From Natronorubrum bangense (GTDB lineage: Archaea > Halobacteriota > Halobacteria > Halobacteriales > Natrialbaceae), in contig NZ_CP031305.1 of assembly GCF_004799645.1 (NCBI RefSeq), positions 496,001-560,000 of the forward strand: 64,000 nucleotides of DNA, read 5' to 3'. Numbering within the stretch: position 1 is the stretch's first letter; each line of letters begins with the position of its first letter. Shown piece after piece: positions 9,225-18,210 of the stretch. The position numbers and the translations under genes were made by a program. The notes under the pieces are model-generated. The model was not told the DNA's origin, made no database searches, and saw only the letters and a list, made by a program, of their open reading frames with translations.

Positions 9225-9827
9225 ATGGCAACCGCCACCGCGAGACGACGGCTTCGAGAACAGCCACTGGCTGCCACGATCGCGCTGACGATCGTCGGCT
9301 ATGCGCTGGTCATTGGAACGTTCCTTCTCGACCTTCCGATCTATCCGGATCTCACGCAGGGACAGGTCAACCTGCTCACCCATGCCATCGCAGTCATCAA
9401 TGCGGCGACGACCGTGTTTCTGGCCGCCGGCTGGTACTGGATTCGTGCCGGCGAGGTCGAAAAACACCGTCTGTCGATGATCACGGCGTTCGTACTGATA
9501 TTGCTGTTCCTCGTTGTCTACCTGACCCGCGTCGGGGGCGGGGGAGATAAGCTCTTTGTCGGTCCTGATCCGGTCTACTACGCCTACCTGATCATGCTGG
9601 CGATCCACATTATCCTCTCGATCGTCGCCGTCCCGGTCGTCCTCTATGCGTTGATTCTTGGGCTGACCCACACCCCGTCGGAACTGCGGAACACCGCCCA
9701 CGCGAAGGTCGGCCGCATCGCCGCCGGCTCGTGGATTCTGAGTCTCGTCTTGGGCGTCGTCACGTACCTGATGCTCAATCACATCTACAGCTACGAGTTC
9801 GGGATCGTTATCGGACCCCTGTTTTAG
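9225..9827 (+). CDS. DUF420 family membrane protein
   Basis: The 200-residue protein has five hydrophobic helices. Conserved polar residues include His in LLTHAIAVINAATTVFL and in EKHRLSM, and HIILSIVAVPVVLYAL, then NTAHAKVGRIAAGSWI, matching the DUF420 family (YozB/CtaM-like). Family members are linked to haem-copper oxidase maturation in bacteria; whether that holds here is not shown by the neighbourhood, which has no oxidase genes. Confidence 0.82.
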   Translation: MATATARRRLREQPLAATIALTIVGYALVIGTFLLDLPIYPDLTQGQVNLLTHAIAVINAATTVFLAAGWYWIRAGEVEKHRLSMITAFVLILLFLVVYLTRVGGGGDKLFVGPDPVYYAYLIMLAIHIILSIVAVPVVLYALILGLTHTPSELRNTAHAKVGRIAAGSWILSLVLGVVTYLMLNHIYSYEFGIVIGPLF

Positions 9828-9881
9828 CCGACTCGAGCCCGTCGGCTCGGTATTTTAGGCCTCGAGCCCGTTGTGACTGCT

Positions 9882-10364
9882 ATGCACGTTCGTGGAACCC
9901 TCTCACAGTCGGCGATCACCAGCTTTCTCGAGGAGACGACAGCCCCGGTCAGAGTCGCCTGTCGGACCCCACAGGACCACCTCTGGATGTGTTCGCTGTG
10001 GTATCGACTGGCGGACGAGTCCACCGAAACCAGCGGGGACGACTGGCGACTGCAGTGTGCCACGTCGGCTGGGGCGGACATCGTCTCGTTTCTCGAGGCC
10101 GACTCCGAGGTCGCCTTCGAGGTGTCGACGAACGACCCGCCGTACACGGGCGTCAGAGGGCGGGGCACCGCAACGATCGAGCCGGACCCGGAAAAGGAGA
10201 CGCTTCAGATGCTTCTCGAGCGCTACCAGGTCGGGCCGAAGTCGGATCTGGCACGGAACCTGCTCCGTGAGGAGCGCGACGAGGTGACGATCACGGTCGA
10301 GCCCGCGGTGGTGTACGGCTGGGACTTTTCAGATCGAATGGGAGACGCCAGAAAGCGGACGTAG
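9882..10364 (+). CDS. Pyridoxamine 5'-phosphate oxidase-like (FMN-binding split barrel) protein
   Basis: The protein (about 160 residues from ATG 9882; a GTG at 9873 is also possible) shows the split-barrel pattern: VRVACRTPQDHLWMCSLWY, WRLQCATSAGADIVSFL, VAFEVSTNDPPYTGVRGRG and IEPDPEKETLQMLLERYQV. Such haloarchaeal proteins are annotated as PPOX/FMN-binding. No catalytic residues can be assigned, and the substrate is unknown. It lies just upstream of the histidine kinase but has its own spacing. Confidence 0.72.
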   Translation: MHVRGTLSQSAITSFLEETTAPVRVACRTPQDHLWMCSLWYRLADESTETSGDDWRLQCATSAGADIVSFLEADSEVAFEVSTNDPPYTGVRGRGTATIEPDPEKETLQMLLERYQVGPKSDLARNLLREERDEVTITVEPAVVYGWDFSDRMGDARKRT

Positions 10365-10438
10365 CGACGCCGCCGACGACATGCCGGCAGTATTCCGAGG
10401 GAAGCCTTTAGGCTTATCTGGCGACTAACCCAAGCGAG

Positions 10439-13400
10439 ATGGATCCGTCGTCCACCAGTACTGAAGCGACACTTCAGCGTCGCGTTCGCCAGCAGCAGGC
10501 CGTCGCTGATTTCGGCCGTCGAGCACTCGGGTGTGATGATCTCGAGGCGCTGTTTCGGGACGCAACACAGACGGTGGCCACGACGTTAGAGATGGATACG
10601 TGCGCGGTTCTCGAGTTTGTATCCGGCGACAGTCAGTTCTTGCTTCGAGCGGGCCATGGATGGAGCGAGGAACACGACGGACGGACAACGATTCCCGTCG
10701 ATTCGGATACACAGCTCGGGTACACGCTCGAGGCGGCAACGCCGGTCGTCGTCGACGACCTGCGAACCGACGAGCGGGTCACCAGATCGGCGCTGCTTCG
10801 CGAGGTCGACGCTGTCAGTGGCCTCAGTGTCGTCATCGGACCGGACGAGGAGCCGTGGGGGGTACTCGGAGCATACACGACGAGCAAACGTGAGTTCGAC
10901 GAGGGAGAGACGGCGTTCGTCGAATCCGTCGGGAACGTTCTTGCGTCGGCCATCGAGCGCGACCGTGTGAGCCGTCGTCGCGATGCGGAAGCGATGCTCA
11001 AAGACAAGCTCGTCGATACGAGCCCGATCGGCATCACCATCGTCGACAGCGATGGTGTGATGCAGTTTGCCAACGACCGTGCCGAGGCTATTTTCGGCCG
11101 GAGCAGAGAGCGGATCAACGAACTCAGATTCGACGACCCCGAATGGGACGAAATCGGACCCGACGGCGAACCGCTCGAGCGCAAGGAACTACCGTTCCCG
11201 CGGATCGTCGAGTCGGAAGCGCCGCTGTTCGACCAGGTCAGCGGCGTCTTGTGCCCGGACGGCGAGCGCGTCTGGATCTCGGTCAACGGCGCACCGCTGT
11301 ACGACGATCGCGGCGATATCGATGGCGTCGTCTTCGCCATCGAGGACATTACGGCACAGTTCCTTCGAGATCGGGCACTCGAGCGCTACGAGACAATCGT
11401 TGAAACGGTCTACGATGGAATCTATGTGCTCGACGACGAGCGTCGGTTCGAACTCGTCAACGATGCCTTCGCCGAGTTGACCGGATTCTCCCGCGAGGAG
11501 TTACGCGGGCAACACGCCTCCGTCGTGTTCGGCGATGCGTTCGAATCGACCGAATCCAGCCAGCTCGAGGCCGCAGACGGGACACAAAGCTCGACGTTCG
11601 AGGAGACGATCTTGACGGACACGAACGGGACGGAGCGTCTGACGATCGAGAACCGGTTTACGATCCACCAGACAGCGAGCGGAACGAAACGATTCGGGAT
11701 CATCCGTGACATCACCGAACGCAAGCAACTCGAGTCGGCGCTTCGAGCCGAACGCAACCTGAAAGACCGGATCCTCGAGACGAGTCCGGTCGGGATCACG
11801 CTGATCGACGCCGACGGGATGAACGTTTTCGCGAACGACCGCGCCGAAGAACTGTTCGGCCGCTCGCTTGAAGAGCTTCGGACGTACGTTCACGACGACG
11901 ATCGGTGGAACCTCATCGACGAAGACGGCGAGTCGCTGTCCGGAGCGGAGCTGCCGTTTACGACCGTCAAAGAGACCGGCGAGCCAGTGTACGACGAGGT
12001 GCTCGGCATCGACCAGCCGGACGGAACGCGAGTGTGGCTGTCGGCCCACTGTAGTCCGCTGTTCGACGCCGACGGGACGTTCGACGGCGCAGTGTACGCG
12101 CTCAGAGATATCACCGAACAAAAACGCCTCGAGAGTGAACTCGAGCAGACGCTCAACCGGGTTACCGACGCGTTCAACGCGATCGATACGGACTGGAATT
12201 TTACGTACGTCAACGAGCGCGCCTCGGAGTTGCTCAACGCCGAGGATCGTGAACTGGTCGGCAAGAACGTCTGGGAAGAGTACCCAAGCGCCGCTGGCTC
12301 GACGTTCGAACGGCAGTACCGGCAGGCGATGGAAACCCAGGAGACAGTCACGTTCGAAGAGTACTCACCTGTGGCCGACGCCTGGCTCGAGGTGGCTGTC
12401 TACCCCTCGGAGACGGGGCTGTCGGTGTACTTTAGGGATATCAGTGAACGAAAAGCACGCGAACGTCGACTCAAACAGTTCGAGCGGATCGTCGAAACGG
12501 TCAACGACGGCGTCTACGTCACGGACGGTGAGGGCACCTTCGTTTTCGTCAACGACGCGTTCGTGTCGATGGCCGAACAGACACGTCAAGAGTTGCTTGG
12601 TTCTCACGGCTCGGTCTTTTTCGGCGATCGGTTCGTCGACACGGACGAGGCGGAGTGGCACGAACTCGTCGCTGGTGAGCGCGACTCGGTCGAGTTCGAG
12701 ACGGCCGTCACCGGACCGGGTAGTGAAACGCACACGGTCCAAAACAAGTTCGTTCCCCTCGAGATGGACGGCGAAACGGGCCGCGTCGGCGTCACTCGTG
12801 ACATCACTGACCGAAAAGCGCGCGAGCGCGCCCTCGAGGAATCGAACGAACGGTTAGAACAGTTCGCGTACGCCGCATCCCACGACCTGCAAGAACCCTT
12901 GCGGATGGTCTCGAGTTACTTACAGCTCATCGATCGACGGTACACCGACGAACTCGACGAAGACGGGCAGGAGTTCATCGAGTTCGCCGTCGACGGCGCT
13001 GAACGGATGCGGGAGATGATCGATGGGCTGCTCGAGTTCTCCCGGGTCGAGACACGGGGCGAACCGCTCGAACCGGTCGAGTTAGATGACGTCCTCGCTG
13101 ATGTTCGCAGAGACTTGGCTGTCCAGATCGAGGAGCACGACGCCGAGATCACTGCTGAACCGCTGCCCTGCGTCGAAGGCGACGGCAACCAGTTGCGCCA
13201 GGTGTTCCAGAATATCCTCTCAAACGCCATCGAATACGCGGGCGACGACCCCCCACGGATCGACGTCTCGGCTCACCGTGCTGGCAGCAAGTGGGCGATT
13301 TCGGTCAGCGACGAGGGTATCGGCATCGACCCCGACGACACAGACCGCATCTTCGGGTTGTTCAACCGACTCCACGCTGCCGGCGAACACGACGGGAGCG

Positions 13401-13540
13401 GCATCGGACTCGCGCTCTGTAAACGCATCATCGAGCGCCACGGCGGGCGGATCTGGGTCGACTCCGTGCCCGGTGACGGGGCGACGTTCTCGTTTACACT
13501 GCTAGCGGAAGGCGAGACAGAAGCGAACACACCGCGATAA
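10439..13540 (+). CDS. Multi-sensor histidine kinase: GAF, five PAS, HisKA, HATPase_c
   Basis: A soluble 1033-residue sensor kinase without transmembrane helices, so it probably senses cytoplasmic cues. A GAF domain (about residues 30-180) is followed by five PAS modules near 189-310, 312-430, 441-560, 574-680 and 681-800, each ending in a D-I-[TS]-x-[RK]-K type motif. HisKA has phospho-acceptor H815 in YAASHDLQEPLRMV; the HATPase_c domain has QNILSNAIEYA, DEGIGIDPDD and GSGIGLALCKRIIERHGG. PAS 1 and 3 are alike, and PAS 2 and 5 are alike. No receiver or response regulator is adjacent. A TATA-like CTTTAGGCTTAT lies about 30 nt before the ATG. Confidence 0.92.
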   Translation: MDPSSTSTEATLQRRVRQQQAVADFGRRALGCDDLEALFRDATQTVATTLEMDTCAVLEFVSGDSQFLLRAGHGWSEEHDGRTTIPVDSDTQLGYTLEAATPVVVDDLRTDERVTRSALLREVDAVSGLSVVIGPDEEPWGVLGAYTTSKREFDEGETAFVESVGNVLASAIERDRVSRRRDAEAMLKDKLVDTSPIGITIVDSDGVMQFANDRAEAIFGRSRERINELRFDDPEWDEIGPDGEPLERKELPFPRIVESEAPLFDQVSGVLCPDGERVWISVNGAPLYDDRGDIDGVVFAIEDITAQFLRDRALERYETIVETVYDGIYVLDDERRFELVNDAFAELTGFSREELRGQHASVVFGDAFESTESSQLEAADGTQSSTFEETILTDTNGTERLTIENRFTIHQTASGTKRFGIIRDITERKQLESALRAERNLKDRILETSPVGITLIDADGMNVFANDRAEELFGRSLEELRTYVHDDDRWNLIDEDGESLSGAELPFTTVKETGEPVYDEVLGIDQPDGTRVWLSAHCSPLFDADGTFDGAVYALRDITEQKRLESELEQTLNRVTDAFNAIDTDWNFTYVNERASELLNAEDRELVGKNVWEEYPSAAGSTFERQYRQAMETQETVTFEEYSPVADAWLEVAVYPSETGLSVYFRDISERKARERRLKQFERIVETVNDGVYVTDGEGTFVFVNDAFVSMAEQTRQELLGSHGSVFFGDRFVDTDEAEWHELVAGERDSVEFETAVTGPGSETHTVQNKFVPLEMDGETGRVGVTRDITDRKARERALEESNERLEQFAYAASHDLQEPLRMVSSYLQLIDRRYTDELDEDGQEFIEFAVDGAERMREMIDGLLEFSRVETRGEPLEPVELDDVLADVRRDLAVQIEEHDAEITAEPLPCVEGDGNQLRQVFQNILSNAIEYAGDDPPRIDVSAHRAGSKWAISVSDEGIGIDPDDTDRIFGLFNRLHAAGEHDGSGIGLALCKRIIERHGGRIWVDSVPGDGATFSFTLLAEGETEANTPR

Positions 13541-13576
13541 CTGCGTCGTAACACTCGAGTCGGATCGAGCGGAACG

Positions 13577-14350
13577 TCAGTCAGTTCGTGGGATCGAGCG
13601 GGCACCGATCGCGAACACGGTCCCAGCAACGACGACGAGAATCCCAAGATTTGCAAGCACAGGGTCGATCCCGGCCACGTCGGCTGCGCCGGCTTCGGGG
13701 TACGTCGCCGCTCGGACACCGCGAGCAAAGTACGTCAGCGGCGAGAGGTTGACGAACGGCTCGAACCAGCCGGGGAGTTGATCGAGGGCGATGAACGTCT
13801 CCGAGAGAAAGAGCAGGGGAAGCCCGATAGCGTTGCTGGCAGCGATCGCACCGTCCTGTGAGTCGGTGTAGCTCCCGAGTATCGCGCCCATACCGCAAAA
13901 GCAGATAACGCCGATGAGGACGTAGACGATCAGGATCGGCGTGAAGACGATCTCGGCACCCGTCAGCGCGATCACCAGACCGAGAATCAGCAGGCTCGCG
14001 AGGCCGATAATCACGGCGTTGACGGCCGTTTGGGCGAGCAGCCATTCGGCGCGGGTCAGCGGTGTCGTCGCGAGCTTTTCAAAGCGGTTCCCTTCGCGGT
14101 GGCGGGCGACCTCACTACCCATCCGCGACAGCGGCGTAAAGAGCACGACGACGGCGAGATAGCCGGGTACGTAGTACGCTGGCTCCTCCGCGAACAGTCC
14201 ACCGCCAGCTGGATCCGTTCGCACGAGCGCGCCGAAGATGACGATCAGGATCACTGGGAAAAAGAACGTAAAGAAGACCGCCGTTCGGCGTCGAACGAAC
14301 GAGCGCCATCCAGCGCTGGTTTCAGCACGGACGCGACCAAGGCGGCTCAT
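13577..14350 (-). CDS. ABC-2 type transporter permease
   Basis: A 257-residue permease with six predicted helices (FFTFFFPVILIVIFGALV near residue 27, VPGYLAVVVLFTPL, LLILGLVIALTG, ILIVYVLIGVICFCGMGAIL, AIGLPLLFLSETFI, ILVVVAGTVFAIGA). The ABC-2 signature is around LDQLPGWFEPFVNLSPLTYFARGVR. Its ATG overlaps the stop of the upstream ATPase gene by 4 bp, so the two are translated together as an exporter. The substrate is not evident; related DrrB/NodJ-type permeases export lipids, drugs or polysaccharides. Confidence 0.88.
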   Translation of the reverse strand: MSRLGRVRAETSAGWRSFVRRRTAVFFTFFFPVILIVIFGALVRTDPAGGGLFAEEPAYYVPGYLAVVVLFTPLSRMGSEVARHREGNRFEKLATTPLTRAEWLLAQTAVNAVIIGLASLLILGLVIALTGAEIVFTPILIVYVLIGVICFCGMGAILGSYTDSQDGAIAASNAIGLPLLFLSETFIALDQLPGWFEPFVNLSPLTYFARGVRAATYPEAGAADVAGIDPVLANLGILVVVAGTVFAIGARSIPRTD

Positions 14351-15327
14351 GCCGTCTCACCCGTCTGTTGGAGATCCGCCCCATCGTCCGTCTCATCTGC
14401 GCGGTCAGTCCGTTCGAGTTCCGTCCCGTCGGCTAACGCGAGATAGACGTCCTCGAGGTTAGGTTCGGACCACGTCAGCCCGGTGTACTCGAGGTCGTGA
14501 CGCTCGAGATAGTCGACGACAGTGGCGATCGCCACTGGATCGATGTCGCGAACGACAACGACGCTGTCTGGGGTTTGGCCTCGACCACGTTCCGGCCGGT
14601 CAACCGGGTACTCGAGGTCGGCGAACGCGTCGGGACCCGCGGCCGTCTCGATCGTCAGCCGACTCGAGCCGCCGTGTTCGCGGACGAGTTCGGTGGGGGT
14701 TCCTCTGGCGATAACCGAGCCATCGGCGAGGAGGCCGACGCGGTCGGCCAGCCGTTCGGCTTCGGCCATATCGTGGGTCGTAAGGAGGACCGTCGTTCCG
14801 CTTGCGGCGAGCTCTTCGATCAGTCGCCACACCGTCCGTCGGCCGGCGGGGTCGATCCCCGTTGTCGGTTCGTCCAGAAAGAGGACATCTGGATCGTTGA
14901 CCAGCGTTGCGCCGACGCAGACCCGACGCTGCTGGCCACCGGAGAGATCCTCATACCACGTCTCGCCCGTATCGGCGAGGCCGACGTCTGCGAGCACGTC
15001 GTCCGGATCACGCGCGTTGTCGTACAGCCCTGCATAGTACGCGATCAGCTCGTGGGCGCTGAGTCGGTCCGGCGGCGAGAAGTTCTGTGGGAGCACGCCG
15101 AGTCGGCTGCGGTCGACAGCCATCGGCGAGTCACCCATAATACGTGCTCGCCCCGAATCGGGCTCAGTCGTTCCCGTCAGCGCGCGCACGAGTGTTGTCT
15201 TCCCGGCCCCGTTCGGGCCGATCAGTGCAAAGACCTCGCCACCCTCGACGGACAGCGACGCTCCCGACAGCGCGACCGTCTCGCCGTAGGTCTTTCGTAC
15301 GTCCGTCGCCTCGACTACGGCTTCCAT
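14347..15327 (-). CDS. ABC transporter ATP-binding protein
   Basis: The start is placed at ATG 15327 (MEAVVEATDVRKTYG), because the extension to 15417 lacks family similarity. Walker A is GPNGAGKTTLVR, the signature motif is LSGGQQRRV, and Walker B is VLFLDEPTTGIDP, followed by the H-loop TTHDMAEAERLADRV. The C-terminal ~80 residues (ITGLTWSEPNLEDVYLALA-like region) are typical of DrrA/NatA exporters with ABC-2 permeases. It powers the permease encoded by the overlapping gene. Confidence 0.9.
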   Translation of the reverse strand: MEAVVEATDVRKTYGETVALSGASLSVEGGEVFALIGPNGAGKTTLVRALTGTTEPDSGRARIMGDSPMAVDRSRLGVLPQNFSPPDRLSAHELIAYYAGLYDNARDPDDVLADVGLADTGETWYEDLSGGQQRRVCVGATLVNDPDVLFLDEPTTGIDPAGRRTVWRLIEELAASGTTVLLTTHDMAEAERLADRVGLLADGSVIARGTPTELVREHGGSSRLTIETAAGPDAFADLEYPVDRPERGRGQTPDSVVVVRDIDPVAIATVVDYLERHDLEYTGLTWSEPNLEDVYLALADGTELERTDRADETDDGADLQQTGETA

Positions 15328-15479
15328 ACGGAGCGCTACCCACGCGTGGCGGGTAAGGGGTTCGATCCCGGATCCCGGCCTTTTCATCCCATCCCCGACA
15401 CACCACAGCCCTCTCACGGGCGCGTTCCTGCCCCTGCAGGCTCAATCGTTACCGGTTTTGTCGTCGTACTGAGCCGGGC

Positions 15480-16436
15480 ATGACAACACTCGGATACGCC
15501 CTCTCGAGCGAAGAGCACGGCCCCACAGCACTCGTTGAGAACGCCCGCCATGCCGAGGAGGTGGGATTCGAGTTCGTCTCGATCTCGGATCACTTCCATC
15601 CCTGGGTCTCGGCGCAAGGTGAGTCGCCGTTCGTCTGGTCGACGCTGGGTGGGATTGCGGCGACAACCGACGAGATCGACGTCGGTGTCGGTGTCACCTG
15701 TCCCACGTTCCGGATCCACCCGCTCAACGTTGCCCACGCCGTTGGGACCGTCGCCGAAATGTTCGATGGGCGCTTCACGTTCGGCGTCGGCACCGGCGAG
15801 AACCTGAACGAACACGTCACCGGGAAGCGGTGGCCGGAACACGACGTCCGCCTCGAGATGCTTACGGAGGCGATGGAGCTCATGCAAGCGCTCTGGACGG
15901 GCGAGACCACGAGCCACCACGGCGAGCACTTCACGGTTGAGAACGCACGCCTGTACACCGTTCCCGACGAGCAGCCGACGACGATCGCAAGCGCGTTCGG
16001 CCCGCAGACGGCGCGGTGGGCCGCCGACCACGGCGACGGGCTCTGGTGTTCCGGTCCACAAGCGGATGTCGTCGACGCCTACGAGGATGCCGGCGGTGAC
16101 GGGCCCACGTACACGCAGCTGCATGTCTGCTACGCCGAAACTGAGGCGGACGCGATCGACACCGTCCACGAGTACTGGCCCAACGGCTCGCTGCCGGGTG
16201 AGCTCCCACAGGTGTTGCCAACACCAGCCCACTTCGAGCAGGCGGCCGAGCTGGTCGACCGCGAGGATATCGCCGAGGCCGGGACCGTTACTGATCCCGA
16301 CCCGCAGGCCCACATCGACAGCATCGAGCAGGCAATCGACGCCGGCTACGATCACGTCTACGTCCATCAGATCGGCCCTGATCAGGCGGGACTGCTCGAG
16401 TTCTACGAGGAGTCGGTGTTGCCGTCGTTTCGGTGA
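15480..16436 (+). CDS. F420-dependent LLM-class oxidoreductase (TIGR03557-like)
   Basis: The 318-residue TIM-barrel protein starts TLGYALSSEEHGPTALVENA and contains FEFVSISDHFHPWVSAQGES, then TFGVGTGENLNEHVTGKRWP, the F420-binding pattern of the glucose-6-phosphate dehydrogenase-like luciferase subgroup. Enzymes of this type move hydride between coenzyme F420 and an organic substrate. The gene stands alone between an ABC exporter and cbiA; its substrate is unknown, and a link with corrin synthesis is not supported. Confidence 0.88.
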   Translation: MTTLGYALSSEEHGPTALVENARHAEEVGFEFVSISDHFHPWVSAQGESPFVWSTLGGIAATTDEIDVGVGVTCPTFRIHPLNVAHAVGTVAEMFDGRFTFGVGTGENLNEHVTGKRWPEHDVRLEMLTEAMELMQALWTGETTSHHGEHFTVENARLYTVPDEQPTTIASAFGPQTARWAADHGDGLWCSGPQADVVDAYEDAGGDGPTYTQLHVCYAETEADAIDTVHEYWPNGSLPGELPQVLPTPAHFEQAAELVDREDIAEAGTVTDPDPQAHIDSIEQAIDAGYDHVYVHQIGPDQAGLLEFYEESVLPSFR

Positions 16437-16588
16437 CTCTCCACGGCGAGGGGCCCGACCGAATCAGCCATGAGATCGCTCGATCGACTGCGTTGTGACA
16501 GTCAACAGCGCCTCTCGCTGGCCACCTAGCAAACGACGGTCCCAGCAGCACCGACGGATTCAAGTTCAGTTGTCCGAACGCAACTACA

Positions 16589-17944
16589 ATGATGAACGGA
16601 TTCGTCCTCGGCGGTGTCAGCTCCGGCGTCGGGAAAACGGTCGCGGCGCTGTCGATTATCCAGGCACTCGAGGACGCCGGTTACGCAGTCCAGCCCGCCA
16701 AAGCAGGCCCGGATTTCATCGATCCGAGCCACCACGAGGCGATCGCCGGCCGCCCCTCTCGCACGCTCGATCTGTGGCTCTGCGGTGAGGACGGTCTCCG
16801 GCGGAACTACGCCCGCGGCGAGGGCGATGTCGACGGGTCACACCCGTCTACCCGGGGGACGTCGTCCCCCGCTATCTGCGTCGTCGAGGGCGTGATGGGG
16901 CTCTACGACGGCGACGGCTCGAGTACGGCGATGGTCGCCGAAGCGCTGGATCTCCCGGTGGTGCTCGTCGTCGACGCCAAAGCGGGGATGGAAAGCGTCG
17001 CGGCGACGGCGCTTGGGTTCCAACAGTACGCCGAGACCATCGGCCGCGATATCGAGGTCGCTGGCATCGTCGCCCAGCGCGCCCACGGCGGCCGCCACGA
17101 GCAGGGGATCCGAGACGCGCTGCCAGACGATCTCGAGTTTTTCGGACGGATCCCGCCAAACCCGGACCTCGAGATCCCGGACCGCCATCTCGGCCTCGAG
17201 ATGGGCGCGGAGGCTGCACTCCCGCGAGAGGCGCTGCGGGAGGCCGCCGAATCGCTTGCAGCCGAGCGACTGGCCGCGGTTGCAGACGAACCGTCTGCGC
17301 CCGAGACGCCGACCAACGCTGCCGATCCTGTCGACGCGACGGTCGCTGTCGCCGACGATGCTGCCTTCTGTTTCCGGTATCCGGCCACCCTCGAGCGGTT
17401 TCGCGAACGGGCCGAGCTGGTGACGTTCTCGCCTGTTGCGGGCGACTCCGTCCCCGACTGCGACGGCGTCTATCTGCCGGGTGGCTACCCCGAACTCTAC
17501 GCCGCAGAACTCGAGTCGGCCGGCACACTCGCCGAACTCGGAACGCTGGCCAGCGAGGGACTCCCTGTCCTCGGTGAGTGTGGTGGACTGATGGCCATGA
17601 GCCAGTCGTTGACGACAGCCGAGGGCGAGACGAGCGAGATGGCCGGCATCCTGCCAGCGGACGTGACGATGCACGACCGCTATCAGGCACTCGACCACGT
17701 CGAACTCGAGGCCACCGAGGGGACGCTGACGGCCAACGCTGGCGACCGGATTCGGGGCCACGAGTTTCATTACTCGAGCGCCGGCGTCGACGCCGACGCC
17801 CGCTTTGCCTTCGAGACGGTGCGCGGCGACGGGATCGACGGCGGTCACGACGGGTTGACCGAGTACAACTCGCTTGGCACCTACGTCCACGTCCACCCCG
17901 AAAGCGGGGCGTTCGATCGGTTCCTCGAGCGCCTCGAGCGGTGA
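16589..17944 (+). CDS. cbiA: Cobyrinate a,c-diamide synthase
   Basis: This enzyme amidates the a and c side chains of Co-cobyrinate using glutamine and ATP. The N-terminal P-loop is GGVSSGVGKTVAAL (residues 8-21), followed by KAGPDFIDPSHHEA and VVEGVMGLYDGDGSS. The C-terminal class I glutaminase-like domain has YLPGGYPELYA, nucleophile C331 in GECGGLMAM, and GTYVHVHPES near the end. Length (451) is normal. A short insertion before VVEGVMG is encoded by a GC-rich palindrome at 16853-16871. ATG 16592 is an equally likely start. It is separated by 266 bp from the cbi operon downstream. Confidence 0.93.
   Translation: MMNGFVLGGVSSGVGKTVAALSIIQALEDAGYAVQPAKAGPDFIDPSHHEAIAGRPSRTLDLWLCGEDGLRRNYARGEGDVDGSHPSTRGTSSPAICVVEGVMGLYDGDGSSTAMVAEALDLPVVLVVDAKAGMESVAATALGFQQYAETIGRDIEVAGIVAQRAHGGRHEQGIRDALPDDLEFFGRIPPNPDLEIPDRHLGLEMGAEAALPREALREAAESLAAERLAAVADEPSAPETPTNAADPVDATVAVADDAAFCFRYPATLERFRERAELVTFSPVAGDSVPDCDGVYLPGGYPELYAAELESAGTLAELGTLASEGLPVLGECGGLMAMSQSLTTAEGETSEMAGILPADVTMHDRYQALDHVELEATEGTLTANAGDRIRGHEFHYSSAGVDADARFAFETVRGDGIDGGHDGLTEYNSLGTYVHVHPESGAFDRFLERLER
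16853..16871. repeat. Perfect GC-rich palindrome inside cbiA
   Basis: CGGGGGAC-GTC-GTCCCCCG forms 8-bp arms around a 3-nt centre. It encodes part of an insertion (residues roughly 86-97) just before the conserved VVEGVMG motif. Confidence 0.7.
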
Positions 17945-18210
17945 CAGCGGCTTCTTTCGTGGGATCGCAGCCCGTTCTTTCGCCCCCGGCGGTCGCTGAC
18001 TGCCCCCTCTCGGCCGTGACTGTGGCAGTGGTGTCGGTTCAGTTGCTGGACGAGCGCTCTCCGTGGGCCTCTGAAGTGTGAACGCACCGCTGCTGGACGT
18101 CATGCTGTACTGACCAATAGCGATTGTACTACCGCAACTACCCCTGGGCAATCGGAGTTGGGCTACAACAAACAAAATTGTTTTAGGGGCGGCCGCTGTT
18201 GCCACGGGTG
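17945..18210. other. Intergenic region before the cbi operon, with promoter
   Basis: The last 40 bp hold AAACAA-AA-TTGTTT (18170-18183), a 6-bp inverted repeat that runs into a TATA-like ATTGTTTTA, some 30 nt before ATG 18211. The word CGCAACTAC (18133-18141) also occurs immediately upstream of cbiA (16579-16587). No cobalamin riboswitch B12-box was recognised. Confidence 0.45.

Noticed and set aside
17945..18210. Possible cobalamin riboswitch before the cbi operon
   Set aside because: No B12-box-like conserved core was found and cobalamin riboswitches are rare in archaea.
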